Shown one piece after another: positions 35,935 to 47,210 of a stretch of DNA of 64,000 nt. The notes below the pieces were generated by a model, which saw nothing but the letters and a program-made list of their open reading frames with translations, made no database searches and was not told the DNA's origin. The DNA lies in assembly GCA_011033025.1 (NCBI GenBank), contig WFMF01000349.1, positions 1 to 64,000 on the forward strand, read 5' to 3'. The position numbers and the translations under genes were made by a program. The stretch's first letter is position 1, and the number at the start of each line of letters is the position of its first letter. The DNA is from Beroe forskalii (lineage: Eukaryota; Ctenophora; Nuda; Beroida; Beroidae).

Positions 35935-36821
35935 ACTTTTGTATTCCATTGCTAATGACCTCAGCAGTTTCAACATGATTTTAGGCACGATGGCAATCTA
36001 TGCTTATATCAGTGGTTGTTCACAGGCCAGGAGTAGCAGCAATGACTTTTTCTTTGATATTCATTCACTTTTGTACAAATTCGGCCTTTGAGAGCCTGTT
36101 GTGGGATCAAGAATAGCTGTAAGCATCGAAAAATACTTAGAGTGTCATGCTAAGTTGGTTTCGTACTGTCCATTCTTCCATTGTACTGCTGTTGGTCCAT
36201 ACTGTATTTTTAAAAATTTTTCCGTTTTGAGTTAAAATTCTTATTAATAAATTCATGAATCTGTAGACTGTACCAGCATGGTACCTATCAAACATTGCTC
36301 TCAGATATTTTTTATTTATTGACATGATTTTTATTTTTATTTTGAACCCTCTCATTTGATAAAGCTTGGATAATTTATATTTCATTAAACATATTTCATT
36401 AAACTATTATAGAATTCTGATGATAATATGAAACATATCAATTCTTTCTTAGTGCTCTTTCACTGTGTGGAACATCGCCGGTCTCTTGGCTTTTATATCA
36501 CGGTATAGATAAACATTCCATTGATACTATGATTTCGATTGTAATGAACCCTAAATGGCCCAGTATGATATAGTTTATTATTATAGGTACTGCAAAAACT
36601 CTTAAAAATGCCACTATTATGCACCAAATAGCTGCAAATATGCAGCTATTTGACAGTTATTAGTTAAAACGATACACGTTGAAACTCTATCAACTTATTG
36701 AAATACAAACTCTGAAACATTCTTCTCTTCAATGTAGCAGGGTTCCTTAGCTGGTCTGACTCCTTCTCCTCTCACATCTCCCGAAATAACTCTGTAGTGT
36801 TGACTAACAACAAGCATCAAG
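35935..36821. other. intergenic stretch between GCNA and DBT
   Basis: Contains the GCNA 3' region (AATAAA at 36246-36251) and the presumed DBT promoter. GCAAATATGCAGCTATTTG near 36634 is a small palindrome. No other gene seen. GCNA and DBT lie head to tail on the same strand, about 0.9 kb apart. Confidence 0.4.
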
Positions 36822-39800
36822 ATGTCAGCTTTGAGAAGAACTGTGAGACTCTTACCTGCCCTACAAAGACAATCCAATGTGAAGACCTGTCGTACCATGA
36901 ACCACCCTACCTTGAGACATTCCAGATTCAGTGTAAGTACCTTGAACCACCCCACCATGAGACATACCAGATTCAGTGTAAGTGGACGTGCTGTTCAATC
37001 TGCTACTTCTTTAATAGTTTGATGTAAGGAGTTGTTAGTTCTATCTAGATATTGAGTTTCTCAAAATGTGATATTTCACAACCCTTTCGCAACCCTGAAA
37101 TTTACCTGAACCAGTTGTATCAGTGGGGTTATATCCTAGAATTGTTCGCTTGGTCGGAATAAATTTTGATGTTACGAATTCGTTCAATGATCTCCTCGGA
37201 GATAAAGAGCCCAGGCCGTGGCTGCAGGTTCTTGTATCAAACATTCAAACATGCCCCTTCTTTCCTCAGGTAGCAAGAACTGGGCACTACAACACTTCAA
37301 GGAGCTTCCATCTCTCTTCTTCTTGTCTTGCTGGAACCATTGTCCCCTTCAAGTTATCAGACATTGGAGAGGGAATCGCTGAGGTCACCATCAAGGAATG
37401 GTAAGTTCCAGTATCAAAATTTAAAGCAGTTGTGAAAAGGCTAAGTTACTATAATTAATCCAATTGGAGGGCAGAGGAAGTCGCCAAGCGTGGAGTATAA
37501 CACTGTTTAAATGACCCTGTTTATTCTACCTTTATCCGTACTACATAAATGTGGTGGATGGCCTCATAGTTATAGATAAAGGCCTTGGATCACCACTTCC
37601 CCTCCGTCCAGGTATGTTGAAGTGGGGGACGAAGTTGCCCAATTTGACAACATCTGTGAAGTGCAGTCCGACAAAGCGACAGTAACGATTACCTGTAGAT
37701 ACGATGGGGTGGTGCGGGCACTTCACTTCGGAGTCGATGACATGTGCAGGGTCGGACAGGCACTTGTAGACATAGAGGTGCCTGAAGAAGGTAGGAGTCA
37801 TAGTTCATAATGGGGTACTTTCTCTAACATTGAACTTGGTGTGAACCATGTGGGGAGCGAACTCCAGTTTTCCGTTTGTTTACATATTTGTACTTAAACC
37901 ACAGGTGCGGGCGCCGAATCACCAAATCGACACATATAAAACCACTCCCTAAAAACCACGGCAAACGAAACCAATTAATGATCCATATACTAGCGTGAAT
38001 TCTTTAAACATGGATTTACCTAGACTAGAATCTGGTCGGGGTCTTTAGACTATCAAGTTGCAACATACATGATTCATTTTGCAGCAGCCAACGCTGTTAC
38101 TTTATCTTACTCATGGGACAGAGGATTTGGCTATATCCTTCTGACAGACCCGTCACTGCTAGCTATACACTATAAAGCTATATAGCATCACTAATGTTTC
38201 AACATGATAGACCCCGTCGAGTGACCGAGTGTAGGAAAATCCTTGTTCATTTAAAAATTCACGCTGGTTTTAGGTACAAACATAAGCCGTCAACAGCTGC
38301 TTCGTGCCATCTTTAGGAAGGGCGTGGCCTTCTGGTTCGTTTCATCTGGATGAAGGGTGGGGTTTTCAGATGGTTCCTTTCATCTGGAGGATTAAGGAGG
38401 AAGGGTGGGGTCTTCTGGTTCGTTTCATCGGGAGGAAGGGTGAGCTCCAGAATCATAAAAAGGAGATGATATTATGGTCTTTTGGGAATGTATCACTTTC
38501 CTCCCTCCAGCAATGATACGAACAACAAAGTCCCATCCTTACCTGCACTCGAATATGGCCGGGGTCTTCAGACTACCAAGTTGATTCATACTGTTGCCAA
38601 CGCTTTGAGCAAGTATATCTGACTCATGGGACAGAGGATTTGGCTGGGTCCTTCTTACAGACCCGTCAGATATACAGCGTCACAAATGTTTCAACATTTG
38701 AAGACCCCGACCAGATTCGAGTGTAGGGACTTCCCAGAGGAAGGGGGGTCTTCTGGTTCGTGTCATCTGGAGGAAGGATGGGGTCTTCTGGTTCGTGTCA
38801 GATGGAGAAAGGGTGGAGTCTTCTGATTTGTGTCATCTGGAGGAAGAGTGGGGTCTTCTGGTTCGTATCATCTGGAGAAAGGGTGTAGTCTTCTGGTTCG
38901 AGTCTTCTGGAGGAAGAGTGGAGTTTTCTGGTTCGTGTCATCTGGAGGAAGGGTGGAGTCTTCTGGTTCGTGTCATCTGGAGAAAAGGGTGGAGTCTTCT
39001 GGTTCATGTCATCTGGAGGAAGGGTGGAGTCTTCTGGTTCGTGTCATCTGGAGGAAGGGTGGAGTCTTCTGGTTCGTGTCATCTGGGGGGAGGATGGTGT
39101 CTTCTGGTCCGTGTCATCTGTAGGAAGGGTGGTGTCTTCTGGTTCGTGTCGTCTGGAGGAAGGGTGGTGTCTTCTGGTTCGTGTCATTTGGTGGAAGGGT
39201 GAGTCATCTAGAGGAAGGGTGGAGTCTTCTGGTCCATGTCATCTGGAGGAAGGTTGGAGTCTTCTGGTTCGTGTCATCTGGAGGAAGGGTGGATTTTTCT
39301 GGTTTGTGTCATCTGGAGGAAGAGTGGAGTCTTCTGGTTCGTGTCATCTGTAGGAAGGGTGGAGTTTTCTGGTTTGTGTCATCTGGAGGAAGGGTGGAGT
39401 TTTCTGGTTTGTGTCATCTGGAGGAAGGGTGGTGTCTTCTGGTCCATGTCATCTGGAGGAAGGTTGGAGTCTTCTGGTTCGTGTCATCTGGAGGAAGGGT
39501 GGTGTCTTCTGGTTCGTGTCATCTGGAGGAAGGGTGGAGTCTTCTGCTTCGTGTCGTCTGGAGGAAGGGTGGGGTCTTCTGGTTCGTTTCGTCTGGAGGA
39601 AGGGTGGAGTTTTCTGGTTTGTGTCATCTGTAGGAAGGGTGGAGTCTTCTGGTTCGTGTCGTCTGGAGGAAGGGTGGAGTTTTCTGGTTTGTGTCATCTG
39701 GAGGAAGGGTGGAGTCTTCTGCTTCGTGTCGTCTGGAGGAAGGGTGGGGTCTTCTGGTTCGTGTCGTCTGGAGGAAGGGTTGGGTCTTCTGGTTCGTGTC

Positions 39801-42800
39801 ATCTGTAGGAAGGGTGGAGTCTTCTGGTTCGTGTCGTCTGGAGGAAGGGTGGAGTTTTCTGGTTTGTGTCATCTGGAGGAAGAGTGGAGTCTTCTGGTTC
39901 GTGTCATCTGTAGGAAGGGTGGAGTTTTCTGGTTTGTCATCTGGAGGAAGGGCGGAGTTTTCTGGTTTGTGTCATCTGGAGGAAGGGTGGTGTCTTCTGG
40001 TCCATGTCATCTGGAGGAAGGTTGGAGTCTTCTGGTTCGTGTCATCTGGAGGAAGGGTGGTGTCTTCTGGTTCGTGTCATCTGGAGGAAGGGTGGAGTCT
40101 TCTGCTTCGTGTCGTCTGGAGGAAGGGCGGAGTCTTCTGGTTCGTGTCATCTGGAGGAAGGGTGGAGTCTTCTGGTTCGTGTCGTCTGGAGGAAGGTTGG
40201 AGTCTTCTGGTTCGTGTCGTCTAGAGGAAGGGTGGAGACTTCTGGAAGGGTGGAGTCTTCTGGAACTGGTGGGCGGAACTGATGAATTAAACGTGAGCAG
40301 CCCTTTATAAGGTAGCAACTGACACCACTTTACGTCACACTACGTCGTGTCCCACATTCCTTTACGTCATACTGCGCATCACGTATTGTGACGTTGACAC
40401 CACTTTGGCACTTTCGTAAGACTGCGTGTCTAGCATTCCAGTACGTCACATATTGTGACGTTGACACCACTTTGGCACTTTCGTAAGACTGCGTGTCTAG
40501 CATTCCAGTACACCAGTTATTGACACAACACGTCACTAACTGCGTTAGTGACATTTATTTTCGTCGCCCGATTCTTGTCTCCACTGCCGCTGGCCATAAA
40601 ACTTTTTCATTCTTGAAATTTTATAAATTCCGATCAATTTTGGGTGACAGTAAGCATGCCCGCAGAGTAAGATACGAAATCATGGCAAAATTTTCATTAT
40701 GAAATGGTGACCCTCCTGCTACACTTGTTGAATCAAAGTATTCGTATTTTGGGTACAAACATTCTAAATGGCAATTTCTGGTACATGCATTCTTGAATGA
40801 CAATTTTGGGCAAAATTGTGCGTACGTGCGCGCGGCATTTTCTGTCACAATGGGGCAAGCCAATACTTATTGATCTGACGCGACTTTAATTTAGTGGGGA
40901 AGAATGCGCGGAAAAGCGCGCAATCAATCAAATAATCCAATCATAACTCAATCACATTCCAATCACTTTTTACTCACTTTCGTGGACGTCCGTACGCGGG
41001 TTTTGGTTCGTTCATGAAAGTGAGTGTTGGAATGTGAGTGAGTCATTGGAATGTGGTGCGTCTGGGCTGCTGCAGTCCTGAGCCCGGCACTTCGGACCGG
41101 GACTGCTGCTCGGCTGCTCTCGGAGAGAGAGAGAGGTCAGAGAGAGTGCACAAACTTCTACGAGGCACGGGTGCTAGCCAGCGCCCTGATATACCAGGCT
41201 TGCCCTGATATGACGAAGTGCTTTGATATACCTACACCTATATGGGTGCACGGAAAGAACACCACCCGGACAAAACACCACCTTAGAGCACAAATTTTAC
41301 GGTAAGAGCTAGGACGGCTGGTGTTTTGTCCTACCATCCTCTATATGTACAGTAGGGTGTCATAATTATTGGCGCGGTGCTATTTTTGCACGAAAATTCT
41401 GTCCAATCGGACATCTTGCAGTGACCATATCTTCGCTTCTGATTTATCAAATCAAGTTATCTTTATTTTATTCGAAAGAAAATACATTAATCTTAAACTC
41501 AGAACAAATTTAAAGCTGTTTCTATCAATAGGAAGCGAGATATTTCCGTTGAAAGCCCAAATTATCGATTTTTCGACCACCTTTTTTCAATTGCCTCGCT
41601 TGACCTTCCTGTTGGGTTAATGTGGAATTCTGACACCCTACTGTAGATATTTAGTAACACGTGTATAGCGCTTCTTCACGCAGAGGCAGAAAACGTCCTA
41701 CCGACGGGTAACACCGAAGTGGAGAAAGTCCCTGTTCCGATTCAGCGGCAAGGAGACGTTTCCACGGCAACGTCACCTGGCAACATGACGTCATCAGCTG
41801 CACCCCCGCCTGGTAACGCAGCAACGGCCACCACCTCCCTGACACCGCCCACACCAGCAGCACCGGTTAAGGAGAAGAGGGAGGTGCTGACAACGCCAGC
41901 TGTTAGGAAACTAGCCAACGACAAAGGCGTGAGTGGAAGAGGGGGATTTGAGAGGTTAAAGTTTAAACGTTATTACTGATACGAGAGAGTTTTATCATCT
42001 GAATGCATTCGAAAATTATGTGATCATCGTCGTCAGTGGGGAACTTATTTACTGACCATATTTCGGCAGTTTCATTGCTGGGGTTTAAAATACTTTGATA
42101 AGTAGTTGTGTGGATATATCTGAATTATATGTAAGCTAACTAACAAATATTTCACAAGTTGCAGCATGTATTATTTCGGCAGTCTGGAGAAACACCGACT
42201 TAGCTTAATAAGGTTATGATAAGGGTTAGGGATAAGGTTATGGTTAGGGTTAGAGTGCGCCTAAGGTCCGTCTAAGCTAAGTCGGTGTTCTTCCAGGCTG
42301 TCCTTATTTAGTTATTTAGTTATTATATTTGGAAGGCTGGCTCGAATAGTTCTTCCCTTACAGGTTGATTTGTCGCTGGTGCCAGCCACTGGAAAAGGAG
42401 GCCGCATCACCAAAGAGGATCTTCTGAACTACGTAGCTGCACCTCCACCGCTTAGTGCTGAGGTTAGGCGCACGATTTGCGAATTTCAAGTGTTCTCATG
42501 GGATTAAACAGGGTTATTAATATGAAATATGTCCATGAGAGACTCCCGTTAAGACAGAATACTCACACATCACAATAAAATAGATGGATCTCACACTTAA
42601 ATCATACTAGAATTTTGATAAAAATTTATTAATCAACTTGCTCGAGGTTGCACTTGAATATATTCCATAACTACAAAACCCGCTGGTCAATCGCACAGTA
42701 ACCAAAACTAAATTTCATTTTTGCGAAATTCTTCTGAAGCTTTTAACTTCAGCAGGAAAAATTTAATTGAAATTTCTGAATGCACAAATTTATCATTTTG

Positions 42801-45800
42801 AAATAAGTTCAAATACGACTTATGCATGTGAAATTAAAGAAGGTTGTTATATTTCAGCGCTTGAGTTCACGTGGACGAGTTGCAGAGTGTAGACATTCAA
42901 AAACACATTTTGAAAACACGTTAAATTGTAAAGTTAGAACTTTAGAATAGCGTGGGTCTGAACTGCGTTTGTAGAGTGACTTAAAGGTGAGTTAAGTGGG
43001 TTCCAACTGGCATCCCCAAATAACCAATTACCATGGCATGACCATGGCAAGACATTAGAACATCACACAGTATTTTACCACACAACATGTACTACGCAGA
43101 ATCCACTTGTCGGGGTCTTAATTACCCCGAATCACCATGGTAACTCACGAACACCCCCTCTCTCAGGTGCCCCCGACGCCTCTGATGGGTGACATTGTCA
43201 GCAGTCCCATGGTAACAACCATCCCCACCGCCCACATCTGGAACACATCCCCTACATCCCAAGTTGGGGCGGGTACTGCAGACGACACCATCGTGCCAAT
43301 CAAAGGTAAGTGGTCAGTTGATGTAATGGTATTCAGTCTGGTTCGTGATCGAAAGATCCCGGGTTTGATTCCCTGCCATTTCCACTGAGCTAAGGATGAC
43401 ACCATCGTACCGATCAAAGGTAAGGAAATTGTCAGTTGGTGTGGTGGTATTCAGTCTGGCTCGTGATCAAAAGATCCCGGGTTCGATTCCATGTCATTCC
43501 CATTGAGCTAAGGATGACACCATCGTACCAATCAAAGGAAGTGGAACTAAGAAAATATCAAGATTATGGATCATGGAACTTCAAAGGTTTGGAAGTGGAA
43601 GTTAGGAAATATCAGGATTATGGAACTACCATACTCCAGGTGAACTTTGAATGGTAATTAATGATTTGAATGATTACTATTTGCTTTCAAAATGCGGAAG
43701 GCAATGATCATAGTATCGTCTGTAACGTTGGTAAATTTCAGAGAGCTGCAGCAGGGAAATTTGCAATATTTCATTCCTCAAATAATTTTCGTTTTCCTCT
43801 GATAACCAAATAAAATTTGTCATGATGAACGTTGCGTAGTATAGATATCTATAGATAGATATCGGACATAACCTCATTCACGGCCTGCGACAGGATTCCC
43901 CTTGAGACTATAAACTAGTAAACTCCAGTAAACGCACCAGAATTTAGGAGATTTCAGTTTGAAGTGGTACTTGATGTACAAAATATAGCTTCTCCCTCCC
44001 TTTAAATAGTTTTAAAAATAGTTTTACAAATACTCTTACAACTCCGGGGGGGGATCATGGATTAAGTGCAAGACACGAGGGGTACTAATTGATTTTTTGC
44101 CCAATTTTGAAATACCACCCACCACCCCTTCAGATAATCCCATGAACTAAGTGATATTTGGCACCATTTGTAGTGACCCACCCCAAAATTAGCATAAACC
44201 TATCCAAGCGGCAGATTGTCCCTGTACTAACTGATATTTGTCACTATTGAAGGTACCCACCCCTAAATGAGCATAAAACGCTGCAGATTGTCCCATGTAC
44301 CAACTGAAATTTGTCATGTTTTAGGGACCCACCCCAAAATGAGCAGTTTGTCCTGTGCTAACTGAAATTTAATACAATTTGTGGGGACCCACCCCAAAAT
44401 TATGACGTCATCTGGCAAAAGTGCCCAAATATGGAAAAATATGCCATTTGGACTAAGTGATTATGATTTTCCATAAGGTGACCAGTTAGTACAGTGGACT
44501 AAGTGATTTCGCCAAGGGCCAAACACCACCCACCCCGGCCTCGTGTCTTGCACTTAGTCCCTGATCCCCCCCCGACAACTCTTCCTCCTGAAGTCTTTCC
44601 CCATATAGCTCGAGTGTTACGACCACTTCGCCTAACCCTCACTCCCCCATCACTTCCCCCCTAACCCTGCAAATCACACCCTCTTTTTCTTCCTCCTCAC
44701 CCTGCTACCTCATGCTCGGATATAACCACCCCGCAATATGACCACCTATCATTTAGTGCCTGAGAATCTCTTTTCCTGCCTAGGCGGGTAGGATGACGTC
44801 ATTATCATAGCTCAATGCAGTGACTTGATGACGCTGAACCGCCTATTTCTTTAACTATCATTTAGTGCCTGAGACGCGCCCAACTACCCTGGGAAATCGT
44901 ATGATCCCCATCCTCCTAAGCGTAAATTTTATAAATATGTCTCTGATCTTCTTTTATGATAGAGAGAATTCAAGTGTTAACGTATTCAGATAACAAATTA
45001 TTGTTCTTGCATTTCTAAAGAAATCTTAAAAATGAAGCCTCTATTTATTGAGGGTATTAATCAATGAAGCATCCTACTCAATATGTTGACTCTTATAGTC
45101 TTCTACGTCTCTTCTAAATTGTGTCGAGTAATATGGTTTTGCAGCATATTTAAGATTTAAACACTTTCCTGCAGAAAATTTTACCTCGTACTAATTATGT
45201 ATTTAGAATTTCAATTGGTGCCTTTACAATTTGAGAAATTTAAATTATGGGATAAAATTTATCATTCATGACCCTGAGGAAATGGATAAAACACAAATTC
45301 AAATATAAAATTCATGGAAGCACGGTTACTCAATTTTCGATTTGAGGAAAGAATCCACTTGTTTTATGTTCAAAGTTTCAACATCTCTCAGGAATTGCCA
45401 AAGTCATGGTAAAGACGATGACAGCTGCCCAACAAGTCCCCCGATTCACTTTCCACGACGAATACAGCATGGACAAACTCGTTCAGTGAGTTGAAAAATT
45501 CAATTACGAACCTTAAATCTTAACATGAATCTTAATATGATTAACTGCCCTTCCTTTTTTCAGTTGTGAAACAATTGGCTAACCTAGCACCAACTTAGTC
45601 CAGCAAATAGCAATATTACCATTCTTTATTTCAGACTCAAGAAAATCCTGAAGGAAGTCGGTCAGGAGCAGAAAACCAAGCTAACGTTCATGCCGCTGCT
45701 GATAAAAGCAGCTTCCCACGCCCTCACTGAGTTTCCCATGATAAACGCCCATGTGAGCTCCGACTGCACCACGATCACGTACAAGGCAGCCCATAACATC

Positions 45801-47165
45801 GGGATTGCTACTGATACCCCTCACGGGTTGATGGTGCCTAACATCAAGAATGTTCAGGTAGGAAATGTCCAAGTTAGGATTTTCGCAAGAAAAATAAAAT
45901 TGAAAATATCTAGCTGATTTTACCAGCTGATTTTACCAATTGCGCTTGTGATTTAATTAATTTGACAGCAGGTTCAATTCCTGTTTTATTAAGCATCTAG
46001 AATTGCCGTTGGTTTTGTTTTAGCCATCTTGAAAAACGCTTGAAATGATAAAATCCCACAAAAAGTTGAAATAATCAAAACCCCATTTTATCTCAGAATC
46101 TCTCCATATTGGAGATAGCCCGGGAGCTGAACCGACTGAAGACCCTCTCTGAAAACAACAAACTCTCCACTGACGACGTGACCGGAGGCACCTTCAGCCT
46201 CTCCAACGTCGGAGCGGTAAGTTCCTATGTCCAGAGAGAACGGAATTAGGTTTCATGAGACTTGTTTGGAATTTTTTCATAGCTCATATGTGTACACATT
46301 ATTTGTTCCTCGATCAAACGTGCCCCCAAGTCCTGGTGAACTTTTTGGCAATGTGCTTGGTTATGGAATTGGAATACTCTCCTTTGTACACATGGATCAA
46401 CCGATATAAACGCATAAAAATACTTTACTTTCTATTCTATGAATTTGAATAAATTTCGTGCACTGTACAATACGCGTCTTTATCAATCCCTTCATCGATC
46501 TATGCATGTGCAGTTGCACACATATGAGTATCACAAAATGGATAACTTCTTAGGAGTTTCTTAGAGTCATGCTCGGTAATTATCTGTCTGATCACAGAAC
46601 CTTCATTAGTACATGATAAATGAAAGATTCAACAGTTCAAAGATAAGTTCGCCCACTGCTAGTGCTGCTATGATAAGATGATAGAATGATAATGACCAAT
46701 AACCCCTCCCAGATTGGAGGGACATATGCGTCTCCAATGCTCGTTGTTCCTGAAGTCTGCATTGGTGCTTTCGGTAAAATTCAGGTGATTTTAATGACAT
46801 TTGACAAAGTCATTCTAGGGTATTTATTAAAGTTATATAAGTTAAGAATAATAATTATTTATAGACTTCTGTACGGACTGGGTCCAATGACATCAACATT
46901 CATATTTTGCCTGGGTGTAAGATTATGGAATTGATACTTAAACTCTAAGCCATCATAAAACTGCTCATAACTTCTTAGCTTTACTCTCTCCCCGCAGACT
47001 CGTCCAGCTTTTGACGAGGACGGCAACGTGTTCCCGTCCAACTCCATGTGTGTGAGTTGGTCAGGTGACCACCGGGTCCTGGATGGAGCTACAGTGGCTC
47101 GGTACTCCAACTCTCTAAAACGCCTCCTGGAGGAACCCATCTTCCTTCTCTTCCATCTCAAGTAG
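36822..47165 (+). CDS. DBT: branched-chain alpha-keto acid dehydrogenase E2 (DBT)
   Basis: Eleven exons: 36822-36932, 37270-37400, 37612-37790, 41684-41928, 42364-42462, 43167-43305, 45392-45485, 45635-45857, 46097-46216, 46713-46784 and 46998-47165. Phases all agree; 526 aa against 482 in human, the excess being mainly the linkers. The basic N terminus ([12 protein letters not shown]) is a mitochondrial targeting sequence. The lipoyl domain ([10 protein letters not shown]) carries the lipoylated lysine in QSDKA at about residue 102. The E3-binding segment is [12 protein letters not shown] to [11 protein letters not shown]. The acyltransferase domain has [23 protein letters not shown] and the catalytic motif DHRVLDG with His496. 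It transfers branched-chain acyl groups to CoA in the matrix and forms the 24-mer core of the BCKDH complex. Exons 1, 6 and 11 each have a tandem duplication at the 3' boundary, and intron 3 holds a 1.5-kb minisatellite. Confidence 0.95.
36899..36988 (+). repeat. DBT: 45-bp duplication of the DBT exon 1 donor
   Basis: Two 45-bp units, starting at 36899 and 36944, each end in AGATTCAGTGTAAGT. Both donors (at 36933 and 36978) are intact and in the same phase; using the second adds 15 residues to the presequence. Confidence 0.8.
38015..38235. mobile_element. inverted-repeat MITE, copy 1, DBT intron 3
   Basis: Ends CTGGTCGGGGTCTTTAGACT and, inverted, GATAGACCCCGTCGAGTG. The inner part (CATGGGACAGAGGATTTGGC, GACCCGTCA) matches the copy at 38540-38728. 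No clean target duplication found. Confidence 0.5.
38318..38455 (+). repeat. outlying units of the 35-bp minisatellite
   Basis: Four degenerate units (GGAAGGGTGGGGTCTTCTGG type) lying between the two MITE copies, separated from the main array by the second copy. Confidence 0.6.
38540..38728. mobile_element. inverted-repeat MITE, copy 2, DBT intron 3
   Basis: Ends ACTCGAATATGGCCGGGG and CCCCGACCAGATTCGAGT are inverted copies; the interior matches copy 1. It sits directly at the left edge of the main 35-bp minisatellite. Confidence 0.55.
38735..40262 (+). repeat. 35-bp minisatellite, about 43 copies, in DBT intron 3
   Basis: Head-to-tail units of 35 bp (TCTTCTGGTTCGTGTCATCT followed by GGAGGAAGGGTGGAG) with recurring variants (TTTGTG, CATGTC, GTCGTC). 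Because 35 is not a multiple of three, all three plus-strand frames read the same 35-residue cycle and stay open for 100-300 codons; the minus strand is also open. Variant patterns recur in blocks (about 39240-39800 against 39880-40200), indicating larger duplications. Confidence 0.92.
40320..40555. repeat. short tandem duplication rich in ACGTCA
   Basis: A unit of about 64 bp (GTATTGTGACGTTGACACCA, then CTTTCGTAAGACTGCGTG) is repeated twice (about 40383-40446 and 40447-40510), with degenerate flanks of TACGTCA motifs. It lies in DBT intron 3, right of the minisatellite. Confidence 0.6.
41350..41643. mobile_element. mariner-type MITE beside DBT exon 4
   Basis: A 294-bp element with ends CAGTAGGGTGTCA and TGACACCCTACTG, bounded by TA at 41348-41349 and 41644-41645. 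It ends only 40 bases before exon 4 (41684), so it may include or displace the branch point. Confidence 0.65.
43281..43538 (+). repeat. DBT: triplicated DBT exon 6 end with tRNA-like B box
   Basis: The exon end (GACACCATCGTGCCAATCAAAG) recurs at 43395-43420 (donor retained) and 43513-43538 (donor lost). The copies are separated by about 115-bp units containing GTGGTATTCAGTCTGG and GGTTTGATTCC or GGTTCGATTCC, which resemble tRNA A and B boxes. The unit may be a tRNA-derived SINE fragment duplicated together with the exon end. Confidence 0.6.
44045..44574. mobile_element. inverted-repeat element in DBT intron 6
   Basis: A 530-bp element with inverted ends of about 40 bp (CGGGGGGGGGATCATGGA, then TAAGTGCAAGACACGAGG, mirrored at the right). 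An exact 7-bp duplication ACAACTC flanks it (44038-44044 and 44575-44581). The interior is a degenerate tandem of about 60 bp units with ACCCACCCCAAAAT and ACTGAAATTTGT. The superfamily is uncertain. Confidence 0.6.
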
Positions 47166-47210
47166 AGACTGGAGGACCCCATCTTCCTTCTCTTCCATCT
47201 CAAGTAGACT
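47129..47210 (+). repeat. DBT: 42-bp duplication spanning the DBT stop codon
   Basis: GGAGGAACCCATCTTCC to CTCAAGTAG is followed 42 bases later by GGAGGACCCCATCTTCC to CTCAAGTAG. The frame is kept, but the first stop ends the protein; a third, weaker copy lies near 47240-47270. Confidence 0.75.

Noticed and set aside
38795..40310. Long overlapping frames of up to 299 codons
   Set aside because: All are read through the 35-bp minisatellite inside a DBT intron, in every frame.
43360..43490. Functional tRNA genes
   Set aside because: B-box-like strings are present, but no full cloverleaf with paired acceptor stem can be drawn; more likely SINE-type remnants.
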